Of a stretch of DNA of 64,000 nt, positions 1 to 10,947 are shown piece after piece. A program made the position numbers and the translations under genes. The notes under the pieces were generated by a model. It saw only the letters and a list, made by a program, of their open reading frames with translations. It was not told the origin of the DNA and did no database searches. How positions within the stretch are numbered: the first letter of the stretch is position 1; each line of letters begins with the position of its first letter. The DNA is from Pisolithus tinctorius (Eukaryota > Basidiomycota > Agaricomycetes > Boletales > Pisolithaceae): NCBI GenBank assembly GCA_024663395.1, contig JANFAH010000026.1, forward strand, positions 1 to 64,000. The letters are read 5' to 3'.

Positions 1-777
1 TCGTGAGGAAACTAAGCGGAAGCGATACAAAGCTGGTTGGTGATTTTCTCCCTCCTTCCTATCATTGGTGTAAACATCCCCTCCACTTATATTGCATTAT
101 GCAGGCGACTCGGAGTTACACAGTATTTTCTCTATTGATACTCAAAGGGAGACAACCCCCAGAAAGGACCAAGGATCATTAAACTTGACGATGAGCCTAG
201 CAAGTCGAAAGCGAAGGATTATACCCCTCCGAGCAGTCTGATTGTGCATTTGAGCAAGATCGATATGCTGAGCTAAGACCACGTAGTGTGGGATTCCCCC
301 CTAATCGTGCTAAGGAAGCTGATTCGGAAGAAGCAAGGGTAAAGAAAAGGCAAAGGAGAAGAGAAGGACAGAAAAAAGAAAAAAGAGAAAGGCAAGGACA
401 GCGACAACGAAAGAGTCAAGAAGGATAAATCATCCTCCCCAGTACCACGCAGGAACGGCCCCCCCCCGGAGGAAATTCACCTGTTTCGACTCGTTCGTCC
501 GCAATCGCAGCACTTTCAGACATATCCTTCTCCGCATACTCGTGCCTATTCTCATGGAAATAACTCATTTGGAACGCCCCCTCCGCTCCCACCACGTCAC
601 GCTCGCCCCGCCCAACCCACAGTCCCAGCCCGCACATCGTCAGTCGACGTATGGTGGTTGGTACGGTTATCCCACAAATGCACCACCGCCCTCAGCCCCC
701 AGCAACAGGCACCTCCAGCACTTCGGCCCCAGCAGAGTTCCACTGGGCTCTTGGGGCGGCTTACTTGGGCGCGATAG
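1..777 (+). pseudogene. 3' end of a Lys- and Pro-rich gene, cut by the left edge; model uncertain
   Basis: Two coding-looking stretches share one frame. The first (about 143-273) reads an acidic/basic segment containing DDEPSKSKAKDYTPPSSL and ends at TAA 274-276. A second in-frame TAA lies at 340-342. The frame then stays open to TAG 775-777, with a Lys/Glu-rich block (KKKKEKGKDSDNERVKKDK) followed by a proline-rich region with SH3-type PPPLPPR. A likely intron with GT donor and TTGCATTATGCAG acceptor lies at about 40-105. Whether the two stops are removed by splicing or are real lesions cannot be decided here. I do not recognise the product; it looks largely disordered. Another frame through 640-796 is also open and could be the true terminus. 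Confidence 0.3.
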
Positions 778-1498
778 TAGTTTTTCATGTTCGTGATTTG
801 CCCCAGTGGTTCATTCACTATCCCTTTCCTTTCTTCTGTTTTCTTTTGTCTTTTCTTTCTCTCGATTGCTGCGACGACGACCAACGCAACACACTTTTGG
901 CTGATGCGTTGTACATGTGCGCAACCACGTCGTGGCACCGCTGCCAAGAGTACTTGTAGGGGGTGGCTTCCTATGTCTGTCAAGGTAGTCAATTCCTGGT
1001 CTGAGTACTTACATCTGCAGTAGGGTCGGGTGCTCTCCGGACTCGCCCGTTCACTCGCTCTCCCATCCCAAAACGGCATCACTTTTATCTTTAAGGCGAC
1101 TGGAAAACCAAGTAACGTATATTTATCACTGTCTCTCGATCAGAATTGCATAGTAACACGGACATTTTCTTTCTGCTTGTGGAATCATTCAACGCAAGTC
1201 TTGAGAGATCTCCATCTGGTCATAAATCCGAGACTTGTATGGTTCGTTTTACCCAAACCATGGGCTCAAGAAATGCATTGCTTAAGTTGTCCAATCAAAC
1301 CCTACTACATACATATCACAACGTCGGACCAGCAGTTGAGGCGCGCGAGGGGGTATGACGATGGGGAAAAGAAAAGAGAAAGCACAAATGCGGAAGCATG
1401 ATCGATGCGAGGGAAACAGCTCAATAATTACACACAAGCGAAAATGCTTAAGAACGGTCGTACACAAAAGTAAGCAGGGTTGCTGTTGGGTATCCATT
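778..1498. other. Intergenic, no gene supported
   Basis: Short ORFs occur on both strands, but none shows codon-like conservation, splice logic or a recognisable motif. It probably holds 3' flanks of the left-edge gene and of the convergent phosphatase gene. Confidence 0.5.
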
Positions 1499-3354
1499 TT
1501 AAGGAAGCAATCCAGCCTTCTCGTTGATCACGAATGTAGCATAGCTCTGGAAGGTGGTATCATTACGCTGTTAGTAAGCGAATAGAGATCTAACTGGCGT
1601 AAAACACTCACTCCATGTTGCTGTACCATCCCCTCGTTTCGCCTCGCACGTTTGGTAGCGATGGTGTGCTTGATGAACGTTGTAAGCGCAAACATGGCAA
1701 ACGCAAACAGGGACAGAGTGCCGAGGATCACAGCCATCATCGAGGTTTGTTCAGTTGCAGTGCTGAGGGTGTTTTCGAATGGGAACCACCGGTTGTTACC
1801 ACATGCCGAGTTCCATTGCTTCGTGTCTGGGATGGCATAGTGCTGGTGTTATTTTGTAAATGGTGAGAATGTGAGCGACCATATCGGACCGCCTCGTGTA
1901 GCACACGCACCTCCAGACGGTAGATGAACTCCGTGACAGGGATAGCATCGTCCTCATGCCCCAACACGCGGAGTGTCTGGAACTCGCTGTCGTCGGTACC
2001 GTTTTTGAATTTGATACGAACAAAGTCCCGGAACTCAGGTGCAGGACCGCGGAGGAGCTCGAAGGACAGGGCAGATGCATAGTTAGCTGTGTGCAGGAAA
2101 AAGGCCGCTGTCAGACAGGCATACACTGACGGAATGTGGACACGGGTAGTTAAAGGAGGGTATACCCACGGATGCCAGCAAGATCAGGTCTTGAACTCAG
2201 AACGTCGAGCATATGGAAAAGGGAAATGAAGGGTTGGTAGCTGGTTTCGATAAGAAAGATGCGGAGTGGGTCGTCATCAAAAGCAATGCGTTCAAAGGAC
2301 CTCAAGATAGGGTGCAAGATCGTTCGTCCAGCAACTGCATGGTGGAGATCAGTCACATGCCCACTCCACCTAACCACGGGGACAACGTACTGTTCCCAAT
2401 GCCCCAACTTCCTTGTCTGAGAATACTGCATCCTCGTGATAGTTGGCCAGAGCACGTGCCTGCTCAATCAACGTCGGAGGAAGGCGGAAAGCGAAAGTCT
2501 GGTTGTAAGTGAGCTCCGTGTTCAGATAATCGTATACCTGTGTGTGTAGAGGTTAGGCTACCGGACTAACACAATATGCTGTAAAACCGACTGACGTTCC
2601 ACTAATATAGCAACATGGTTAGCATCGAATAACCAGAAATAGTAAACAATAACTTACGATATTTTCCAACGTCGTCGGGCGCCCGAACACGTAATCGTGG
2701 ACGGAACCAAAGAAGTGCTTTGCGTCCCGCGCCTTTTCCTTGAATTCTTCCGAGTTGTAAACCTTAGTGATGTGCTTCTTGAATGCCTGCGTGTCCGACC
2801 ACTTAACAAAATGGGATCACGTGCGACAACAAGCAACACTTACCGCGCAGTCGACCCAAGATTCAAGCACGCTATCGCTGCTGTCGGGGACCATTTCGAC
2901 AGGGACGTACTGATAACCACCCAGTGGCGATGTTATGGTAGTTCCATTGGCCAACGTGATCTTGTTCCGTTGGGTCGGTGGGAACATTCCCTGAAGAAGT
3001 GCGATGCTAGAGTCAAAAACGGTTGCACCTTCACCTCCTGCCTTGGCATGGACATGAACTTGGTTGGGTGGGATGGGGTGAGTGGGATCAAGAGGCATGT
3101 CTAGGATGTGGAGGGGAGAGGATGAGTCGAGGTAGGTGGACTTGAGATAGGACCCGAGCTGGAAAGACTCGACCTGCGAACGGGGGTCAATTCAAACATG
3201 ATCCTCGACTGGTATGCTGGACGAGCGAAACACGTACAGCACCAAGTGGGGTGGATTCGGTAAACGATGGCTCATAGGTGTAAGGATCCTGGTAGAAACC
3301 AGTACGGTCCCCATTACGGGCGAGGACGAGAACACCAAGGACTTGGGGTTGCAT
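1499..3354 (-). CDS. Histidine-acid-phosphatase-like (phosphoglycerate-mutase-fold) protein with C-terminal membrane anchor
   Basis: The gene is read from several exons. The start MQPQVLGVLVLARNGDRTGF is followed by an intron whose acceptor is GTTCGCAG. Next come KAGGEGATVFDSSIALLQG and GGYQYVPVEMVPDSSD, typical of the basidiomycete branch of the histidine phosphatase clan 2. AGRTILHPILRSFERIAFD and IETSYQPFISLFHML follow, then a GHEDDAIPVTEFIYR segment at the HD-motif position. A hydrophobic helix (about 1,650-1,740) and an Arg/Lys stop-transfer follow, so the enzyme is probably membrane-anchored. The last exon joins across a GTGAGT...CTAACAG intron and ends ...KAGLLP at TAA 1499-1501. The RHG catalytic box reads R-N-G, so the usual histidine nucleophile is missing. 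The family call is firm; activity is doubtful. Confidence 0.8.
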
Positions 3355-5246
3355 GATAAGTCGTTAACAAGGTCGTCAGAGTATATACGTCAGGTCGGTT
3401 CAGGAAGGGAAGTGCTCGGGAAGGCTCGGATGAGCACAGAAGGGAGGGCTTGGGTGCTGGAAAAAAAGACGATAGGTGCCGCCTTTTGATATCTTCGGAC
3501 ACGAGGCGGACTCATCGCCAACACTGTCTAGAGAACCGACTAATGGCGATGCATGTAGGAATTCTCCGCCATGCGACCCACGAACAAGGAGGAAATGACA
3601 TGAAATGGGGGGCGATACATCACATTCGCCTCGCGTTCAACACCTGTGAGGTTCGTGGCCACCGGGAAATCGAAATCACCTGAGGATCACGTCAATTAGC
3701 GTGCATGGCCACGAAGAATTTGGGAAAAGAATCAATTGTAATCTCTGGAAAATTACAGATCAGTCGGCCCACGGGGGGGCATGCGCAGGAAGCATGGCGA
3801 CGTGTTGGAACTGAAGGGGGGTCACGCGAGGTACGCGTGCCGACACGTGTTGGATAATAGTAAATGCAGCATTCCCTACCCTCACGACGAGCAGGGAAGC
3901 GCTCTCAAGGCAATGGAAGGTTGAGTGATGCAGCCTCTGCTTTCGTCAAGCTGAAAGAAAGTGAGCTTTTATCGGAACGGCGCTTTCCCAACCGGTCCAA
4001 GGCTCGCAAGCGCTGGAATGTGGGCAAGCGCTCCGTGACTGGTCGACCCAGACCAACGGACACGTCAACACGTGTGTGCCAATCTATTCACGGACAATGC
4101 TGAGAGATCTGAGTGACATCGCAATGGACCACAGTCTGCAAGTCAATTCTTGACTGTGAGGGTTGTCCCGGTGTAGAGAGTGGCCGTCACCGCAAGGGGT
4201 CGTACTCAGCCTGTGTATCGACGGTTCAAGCAATTCAGCTCTTAGACCAAGGTGGTACACACCTCAGGGGTCCATGAGCATTCTACACGCTGTGCAAGAA
4301 GACGAAAAGCGAGTTTACTGCACCACAGCTCTGAAGAATGATCGGCCCACATGCTAATTTCAAGTTCAGTATCTACTGCGCGTGCACTGCTAGAAGAACA
4401 CTGGAAGAAGGGACACAGCATAACACTCAAAGATGATTACTATCCTTCTTACAGATCGAAGGCATACAGTTTCTGTTCCCCGAGACTGGGGTGTAAGTGC
4501 AGCCAGACGAGGTAGAACCGAAAGCACTGAGAGGTTAGACCTGGTGTCAAGTCAGACCAGAAATTTCAGACGCCCACAAAGTCTCAGTGTCGTCAGCGTT
4601 GATCCTAACATCGTATCCTGTGGTCAGCGGTGGTTATGGGATCTTCAAGGGTCTACACAACGACCGTGGCCTGCAGGTGCCATGGCTGTGGTATGTTTTT
4701 GGCGGTGCTAACCTCATCGGAAGTCCCAGTGGACAGGTAAAGAGAATGCAGTGCCGGACTGATAGAACGAAACAGGATCGATAATTTCCATGTCAGCTTG
4801 CAATGAAAAATGGACGGCGTGAAGGTCACAAAAGTAACCATATTTCCGTGCTTGCCGCTGCCTCAACTGAAGCAGCAGCACAGATATAAAGATTCTGTTA
4901 CCATTACCGCCTGGATCAAATAAGACCATAAGCAGGACCAAGCATAAGGATGACGCGGGGTAATTTGAGCTAGAAGCCAGGCTACTGTTCTGTCGTTCCC
5001 GAAGAGACGCTTCACCTAATTCACAGTTTGACAGGGTCCAGTTAGTTGTTTGCGGTATCGCTAGTGATGTATGCAATGGATTATTCTCCAACATGCTCAG
5101 AAAATAACTTCAGGCCGCGAACCAAACGACACTAAAATGCTGAAAAACGACCCCTCGCAAGTGACTGTTATTCACTAGCAACATACCGACAAAATCGGCG
5201 AATTCGCCGGAACAAACTATCTTGTGTACCATTCGTGGGGTGTTGT
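3355..5246. other. Intergenic stretch, no gene supported
   Basis: It contains only short, unrelated ORFs. A plus-strand ORF at about 4,587-4,784 (SGGYGIFKGLHN...VPWLWYVFGGAN) has a protein-like look. It has no start context, splice partners or family I recognise, so I do not annotate it. Confidence 0.45.
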
Positions 5247-6540
5247 TCAGATCGACTTACGAGGCAAGGATTTCCATCCCTTCCTGAGACCTCTAGCTTC
5301 AATGATGCTGGCAGGCATACAATAAACTGGATCTAAATCCACTAGACCAGGGTATCCCAAAAGCGAGAGACCTGAACGGAAAGTGAGTATGAGGACATCA
5401 TCAAGCTCAGCCAGACATCCTACCGGCTACGCCGAACTGAGTGTGGAATACATCAGCCATATCACCGGGACGGTCAGCTATGCCACCCGACTCGGGGTCT
5501 TGTGCTGAGAGGATGAAAGAAACAAGTTTCTCGGAATCGATCCAGGTCATTTTGTTAAGGATCGACAGCGCGGACAGAACCCAAAAAGAGTAACACACCT
5601 ACAATACTATGTTCAGTCAAGCCGCAAATAAAGGACCCGCTAACTTACGTCCTCTAGCTTTTGCGGACGGCCATTCAAGCCGCCATTAGGCAACTGTCGT
5701 TCGGACAGCCACCAACATAGAGTCTGCTGGTCAACCACGTCTAACCTATCGAGGATCGCGAGTGCAGCAACACAAACAAAAACTGGGCGGGCTCAGATCC
5801 AGAGCAGAATGCACAGAATAATTCAACGACCTCACCTTGCGCAGCGTGACTTTCTGCGCCAGCTGTGGCACCAAATCCACCATCGTAATTTTTGCACTCG
5901 CAGATGTACGACACGGTTCTCTCAACGTCCAGTTCAAAAAGACGTCCGAGCAGAGACAGGGCGTTGACTGCACAGTAGAGGAAGCGGGTATCCACCTCTC
6001 CAAACGAATCGCCTGCAAATACGCCTGAGGGTTGTTGTAAAGAAAGTATAACTATTCCGCAGCACGTTAGTTGGTATGGCAAAGATGAAATAGACACCGA
6101 CACTTGACGACGCGATCAACATCGAGCCTATCGAGAGCGTCCTGCATTATCAAAATTTGGATCGCGCTCAATGTGGACAGGATATGGGCGTCGTGATCCG
6201 GGTGTGCCCCAAACCCTCCTAAATCACGAGCGCACCTATCAGCTGCAGTTGCGCATGCCAAGGATGAAACAAACCTGCCTCTTCGTCCCAACAACTCATC
6301 ACGAACCCTATCATTTCTTCGCGATCAAGTGCATCCTTGTGACCCATGATATACAAGGCTGTCAGACCCCAATATATCGCGTTCATTCGCAGATGGGCGG
6401 TAAGATGATAAGCCAGTTCATCTTGGCTCTGTACCAGCATCAGTCGTACATACCCATGAGAGACCACCTTCGCTTACCTTTCCCAAGTTCTGAATGTACG
6501 ATACGTGGAGTGGTACTAGCAACTTCAAGTCCTGTGTCAT
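5247..6540 (-). CDS. BET2: Rab geranylgeranyltransferase (type II) beta subunit
   Basis: This is the catalytic beta subunit that, with the alpha subunit and Rab escort protein, attaches geranylgeranyl groups to C-terminal cysteines of Rab GTPases. The exons read [20 protein letters not shown], then [120 protein letters not shown] and a tail ending [12 protein letters not shown]. These are the successive alpha-alpha barrel repeats of prenyltransferase beta chains. The zinc ligands (D and C of EDVC, H of FHT) are visible. Introns are about 50-60 nt. The start is fixed by the first in-frame ATG followed by the conserved LLVPLHVxYI segment. It looks intact. Confidence 0.93.
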
Positions 6541-6880
6541 GGTCCTTGCAGACTTCGGATCTGCCTCATATCAGGCACTACTGTGCATTTCCCAATCGGG
6601 AAATATTCTTGATAGTTTTTTTTCGGCTTGCCCCGATCGCATGGCGGGCCCGACGACAACCATTTTTTCCGTTGTTGTTTGACTCGACGTTGAAGGGGCT
6701 TTTTTTTGGTGTGCACGTCTTCGTGCAACACTTTTGGCCGTCGGAAACCAGTCTTAGTTTGGGTATAAGCTTGGATTAGCTGGGTCAATTGGGTCTCGTG
6801 TCCTCATATCCCTGATTTGGTGCAGCGTGGTGGAGGTGTGGAACCGCCTTTAGGCTTCATCAAGAACAATAGGACCACCC

Positions 6881-6887
6881 TATAAAA
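6881..6887 (+). promoter_or_regulatory. Possible TATA box
   Basis: TATAAAA lies 92 bp upstream of the chosen ATG of the following plus-strand gene, in a plausible core-promoter position. The call rests on the motif alone. Confidence 0.35.
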
Positions 6888-6972
6888 CCTCGTTTCTGTG
6901 GCACTCGACGACTCGTTTGTACCATCTCCATCCCTTTCCGTCGCGACAGAGCGCTCACCCACGTCGCCATCC

Positions 6973-8224
6973 ATGCCAGCCTACGAAATACACGGCCCAT
7001 TCGGCCTCAAGTTCAACTTACAAACTCGCGTCCCGGGCGTTCTATCTATAATTTACGCATCAGGAGAAGAGGAGAGCATGACCGTTCCTGCTCGCTCGTG
7101 CTCAGAGCCGACCGCGGAGTCCAGCCAAGGTCCCTCGTTTGGCCGCAGGACTCAAAGCGAGGTATCCCTCTACGTACCCACCCCTATCTATCCACCTGCG
7201 GGCACAGATAACCTTGTAAGTACGCTCCACCTTCCGACCATCTGGCATCGTACTCAAGTGACTCGCCTAGGCAGAAATCCATCGCGCCTCAGCGCCATCT
7301 CCCGTACCGACAGAGATAATACCAACGGATCTCACTTCAGAAGATATCGTTGAAGACATTCAACGTATGGGTATCAAAGTGCGCGATTTTGCGTATGAGC
7401 CTGTATCGCTGGCGCAGCTGGCCCCTGAACTCTTTGACCCGATCATGGCTTATAATTATTATGAAGACGCGGTGGCGAACCCCGACCCGCAGCGACCACC
7501 ATGCAGCGGTCGGAACTTGCGAAGATTAATTGACCTTGGCTGGGTTTCCGAGGCTGCCGACCGTCCACGGTGGCAGAAAAAGGACGTAGAGGCGTTGGAG
7601 GCATTTGATAGTCGACCACATTATCCATGGGAGGCCTACAAGTTATTGATGCCGACGAAAGATAAGCTCAAGGAAGTGGCACGAGCTCGGTTGCAATTCG
7701 TTCACGGTGGCCAGTGGCCACCCGAAGTGTTGGCGCGCGGCTTGGCGCGGATAGGTGGCTTTCTTCCTCAAGATACGTCTTCGGGAAAACGTCCCGCCGA
7801 CGTTGCGGACACAGAGTCACAATCTGAAGGTCCTCCGTCAAAGAAATTGCGCTCGCTGGGTGACACTCCCGCAGGTACCCAAGTACAGTCGATGTCTGGG
7901 CAATACACCCCACTCGCTCTGGTAAATGGTAAAGCTCCCCAACAATTCCCTGCTGGCCGCCTACCTGAAAATCCTTCCCCTCCGTTACGACCGGCAAGCA
8001 CACCCGTTGCATCCAATCTGGGTACCCCAAGGCAGTCGTCAGAAACACCATCACCCGACTCTCGTATCCAGCGACCACTCAGTACGCCAGCTAGCGGAGA
8101 ACCGCCGAAACAATATCCAGCAGGATACCCATCAGACGGTTCTCCTTGTTCTTCACTCACCAAGGGTTCACCCGTTGGTCGACCTTTGCAGCGTCAGCAA
8201 ACCATGCCCTCTCTACCCTACTGA
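6973..8224 (+). CDS. Conserved hypothetical protein with disordered Pro/Ser-rich C-terminus
   Basis: There are two exons, 6973-7215 and 7271-8224, joined in phase 0 across a GTAAGT...CCTAG intron, giving about 398 residues. The start is ATG 6973 (MPAYEIHGPFGLKF); an upstream in-frame GTG is not a credible eukaryotic start. The middle is compact and charged: TSEDIVEDIQRMGIKVRDF, LRRLIDLGWVSEA and YPWEAYKLLMPTKDKLKE, then HGGQWPPEVLARGLARIGG. From about residue 250 it is Pro/Ser/Gln-rich with a small basic patch (SKKLR), possibly nuclear. I do not recognise a domain. It looks like a basidiomycete-specific protein, and no function is offered. Confidence 0.75.
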
Positions 8225-8864
8225 TCTCACGCACTCGGACTCACGGACTGTTCGTACAGAGAGCGCCAAGTCCTAATTGATCACATTTGTTTTTCGCAGC
8301 AATATTCTTGTCATTGGACATGAATTGTGCCAATAGTGTTTATTTAACATATATTGCACAGTTTGTACTCTTCACGGTCTCGTTTGTCTTATCAGTGGAT
8401 GGGCGGCGTTGTATCAGGTCTTTTTTATTGCTTCTTTACAGTGTCCTTGTAATCCGCGTTCAACCTGACGTGTTTCAACGTTTAGAAAATATCAGATGGA
8501 GGTTCGAAATCCTTTGGCCTCCTAAATTTCGGAAAGAAAACTTCGTGAGCGTGACCTGGCGTGACTCCGCTGATCGTGTAGGGGAATGAGTCAAATTGAG
8601 TCTCGCGCCACACATGACTAGTAGGACTTCGATGTTCATGTTATAATCCGACTCACCACCGCAGCTGCTTTGACACCCGCACCCCGTTTCTTAAGGCCAA
8701 ATCGAGTTTCCAAGTACCGGATCGTACCTTTCGATAAGAATAAAGCACGGCTTACGCTTGGCTGACGTTCACAGACACCCCTAAACGATATAGATTCATC
8801 TGGTTCCATATGTGCGCTGCATTGGTTCAGTGGTTGACGACACTGCTTAAGCCCTTTTACGCAG
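8225..8864. other. 3' flank and 5' region of the next gene; first exon(s) not resolved
   Basis: The stretch is AT-rich after the stop at 8224. An acceptor TTTTACGCAG ends at 8864, so at least one upstream exon of the AlkB-like gene should lie here. Candidate frames (for example around 8,700-8,765) are too short to choose between. Confidence 0.4.
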
Positions 8865-9926
8865 GCCGTACCAGCTCGCATCACCGTCCAGGCTTGGTCC
8901 AGGCGACAAGATCGGAGAGGGTGACTCAGAGCTCGTGCTAAACATACTCCCACCTGATTTGGTAGAGGATGCCTTCGAAAATATGAGGAAAGAAGTCGCA
9001 TGGAAGGCCATGCACCATAGAGGCACGTTCTCCCCTATGCCATGTCCCAATTAGATTTCCCTAATAGGAGTCTCTATCATATCTGTTTTCCAGGAGGGGA
9101 AGTGCCTAGATTAGTGGCTGTAGAGGGGGATGTTGCCGCGGACGGAAGGTACGAACATCCGTCTCCGTTTCTTATCAAACGCGCGCTCGAACATTACGAC
9201 AGTTTCCCTCTGTACCGGCATCCTGCTGACGAGTCTCCCGCCCTGCGCCCGTTCTCACCAACCGTGTCACTCATTCGCGAACATGTGCAGAAAGTCTTGA
9301 AGCACCCCGTTAACCACGTTCTGATCCAACATTATCGGAGCGGAGCGGACTATATTTCCGAGCACTCAGATAAGACGATCGATGTCGTTCGCGGTTCCAA
9401 GATCGTCAATGTTAGCCTCGGCGCACAGCGTGTCATGACCCTGCGGCTCAAACGAGACGGAATAGACGGTCTAGGAAAAGGTACACGTCGGCCATCCCAG
9501 AAAATTCCCCTTCCGCACAATTCCATGTTCGTTCTTGGTCTCGAAACCAATGCGAAATGGTTGCACGCCATTAACCACGACAAACGCCCGCTGTATCAGA
9601 AGTCACCAGAAGAGCGATTCATGAATGAAGAGCGTATCAGTTTGACTTTTCGGCATATCGGGACGTTCCTCACTGCGGACGAGTCGCACATTTATGGACA
9701 GGGCGCCAAGGGAAAGACAAGGGAGACCGCGCAGCCCGTCATAAATGGGACGGAAGAAGCGGTGAAGCTTATCAAAGCCTTTAGTAAGGAGAACCAGCGG
9801 AGCGGTTTCGATTGGGAGGCTGTCTACGGGGAGGGGTCGGATGTTTTACATTTTACCCACACCAATGACACTGCCCCTCAGAGAGAGAATTTGCATGAGG
9901 CGAAGTCTGCACTGGAAGGGACTTGA
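8865..9926 (+). CDS. AlkB-like Fe(II)/2-oxoglutarate dioxygenase (5' end incomplete)
   Basis: Exon 8865-9022 reads YQLASPSRLGPGDKIGEGDS and LNILPPDLVEDAFENM, ending in AWKAMHHR. The next exon, from 9094, continues GGEVPRLVAVEGDV and then HPVNHVLIQHYRSGADYI. The metal triad is visible: H and D of SEHSD, and the distal H of KWLHAINHD. The 2-oxoglutarate-binding arginines lie in ERISLTFRHIGTF. Together these identify an AlkB-homology oxidative demethylase or hydroxylase of the fungal type. Substrate (alkylated nucleic acid or protein) cannot be read from sequence. The only frame-keeping intron between the two exons starts with GC rather than GT (9023-9093). The stop is TGA at 9924-9926. At least one 5' exon is missing from this model. 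Confidence 0.82.
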
Positions 9927-10059
9927 TTCTGCGCCTTTAAAGGATCTCCTCTTTCACTTATAAATTCATCGATGGAATCACGACGATGGGAAGTTGACTG
10001 TTACCTATCTACATCCAGTTACTTAAAAAGTCGCGTGGTGCCACAAATACACTTTGCCC

Positions 10060-10330
10060 GCTGCTGGTACATGGTGTTGACCGCTTCTGACAGTTCAGAA
10101 TTCAGAACTACTCTTGTCGCTGCAGTCAGCGTCAATTATTTCCTTGTATCCGGTGCGTTGTCCCTGTAATCCTCACTCATACTCAGGAGCTGCGCCATCT
10201 CTTGAATCGACACTTCAAGTTCTTGTTCCGCTTTACACCAGCAGTGCGACAATATAGTATATTCTTTCTTCGGAATGAGGAGCGTGGATAATAAGTCGCA
10301 TCTTCCAGCTGTGACCGATGCATGAATCAA
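10060..10330 (-). pseudogene. Decayed fragment of a third HET-domain gene
   Basis: The first HET box is recognisable as EYTILSHCW near 10,240. Further along the same strand comes IIDADCSDKSSSE, which matches WIDTCCLDKRSSSE of the neighbouring intact-looking HET copies. After a frameshift, SELSEAVNTMYQ matches SELSEAMNSMYR. The intervening sequence is shortened, and there are stops and frame changes. Nothing of the downstream HET box 3 or DUF8212 remains. It lies 0.6 kb beyond the 3' end of the next HET gene, on the same strand, so it is best read as a relic of an older tandem copy. Confidence 0.65.
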
Positions 10331-10947
10331 GAAAGACCAACACCTGGGACACTTACTGGAACGATAAGCGTCAAAGTACGTAGTACGGAGAGGAAAGGCG
10401 CTGGTGGCAATAACAAGAACGGCCGATAGGGCAGCTCAGGGAAGAACGAGTTGTTCGACAGAATTAAGTGGCAGTGGTTGAGGCACGAGCTCGTGTTCTC
10501 GAGTCACGCCACCTGGCCAAACCATCGATTTTCTCGCGAACAGTGTTCTCAAGAATCGCAAGCCCCGACAATCCATCGTTACTCACTAATCAGGTCTCGG
10601 GACAATCTAGGATGAGACTGCAGTGGTAAATGTACGATGACGCCCGGAAGGGACGTCTTACCGGACGGAACAGGAGCCTATCGGGTTGCGCGAAACCGGT
10701 GTGCAATGTGTACCGGGGTAACTTACTTTGCGATAGGAGGTGATTTCAATAGACGAGGTATCATCAAGGGTAGGTATGTAAACCTGGTCAATTCTATTGC
10801 ACTATTGTCTGCGGCTTAGCTTGGAACGCGCCTCATATTATAGGAAGTGGACATCTACCATTAGGAGGCTGTGTTATTTCGAGGAACTAGCCAATACATG
10901 TTGACTACATTCCTATTAACATCACGATTGTTACTGATCCGTTCAAT
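10331..10947. other. Intergenic between HET relic and HET copy A
   Basis: I see no coding signal here. The short ORF at 10637-10819 has no support. Confidence 0.4.

Noticed and set aside
455..464. Run of C as a possible frameshift site at the left-edge gene
   Set aside because: Could equally be a homopolymer sequencing artefact; frame is already uncertain here.
4433..4841. Overlapping ORFs with a protein-like WLWYVFGG stretch
   Set aside because: No start context, no splice partners and no family recognised; likely chance.
6171..6779. 202-codon plus-strand ORF over the BET2 5' half
   Set aside because: It is antisense to well-supported BET2 exons and upstream sequence; no motif and no splice structure.
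6898..6972. GTG-initiated extension of the hypothetical gene
   Set aside because: Eukaryotic genes rarely start at GTG, and the ATG at 6973 lies in frame with a TATA-like box at a sensible distance.
8490..8530. GGTTCGAAATCC resembling a tRNA T-loop
   Set aside because: No matching acceptor, D or anticodon stems could be paired around it.
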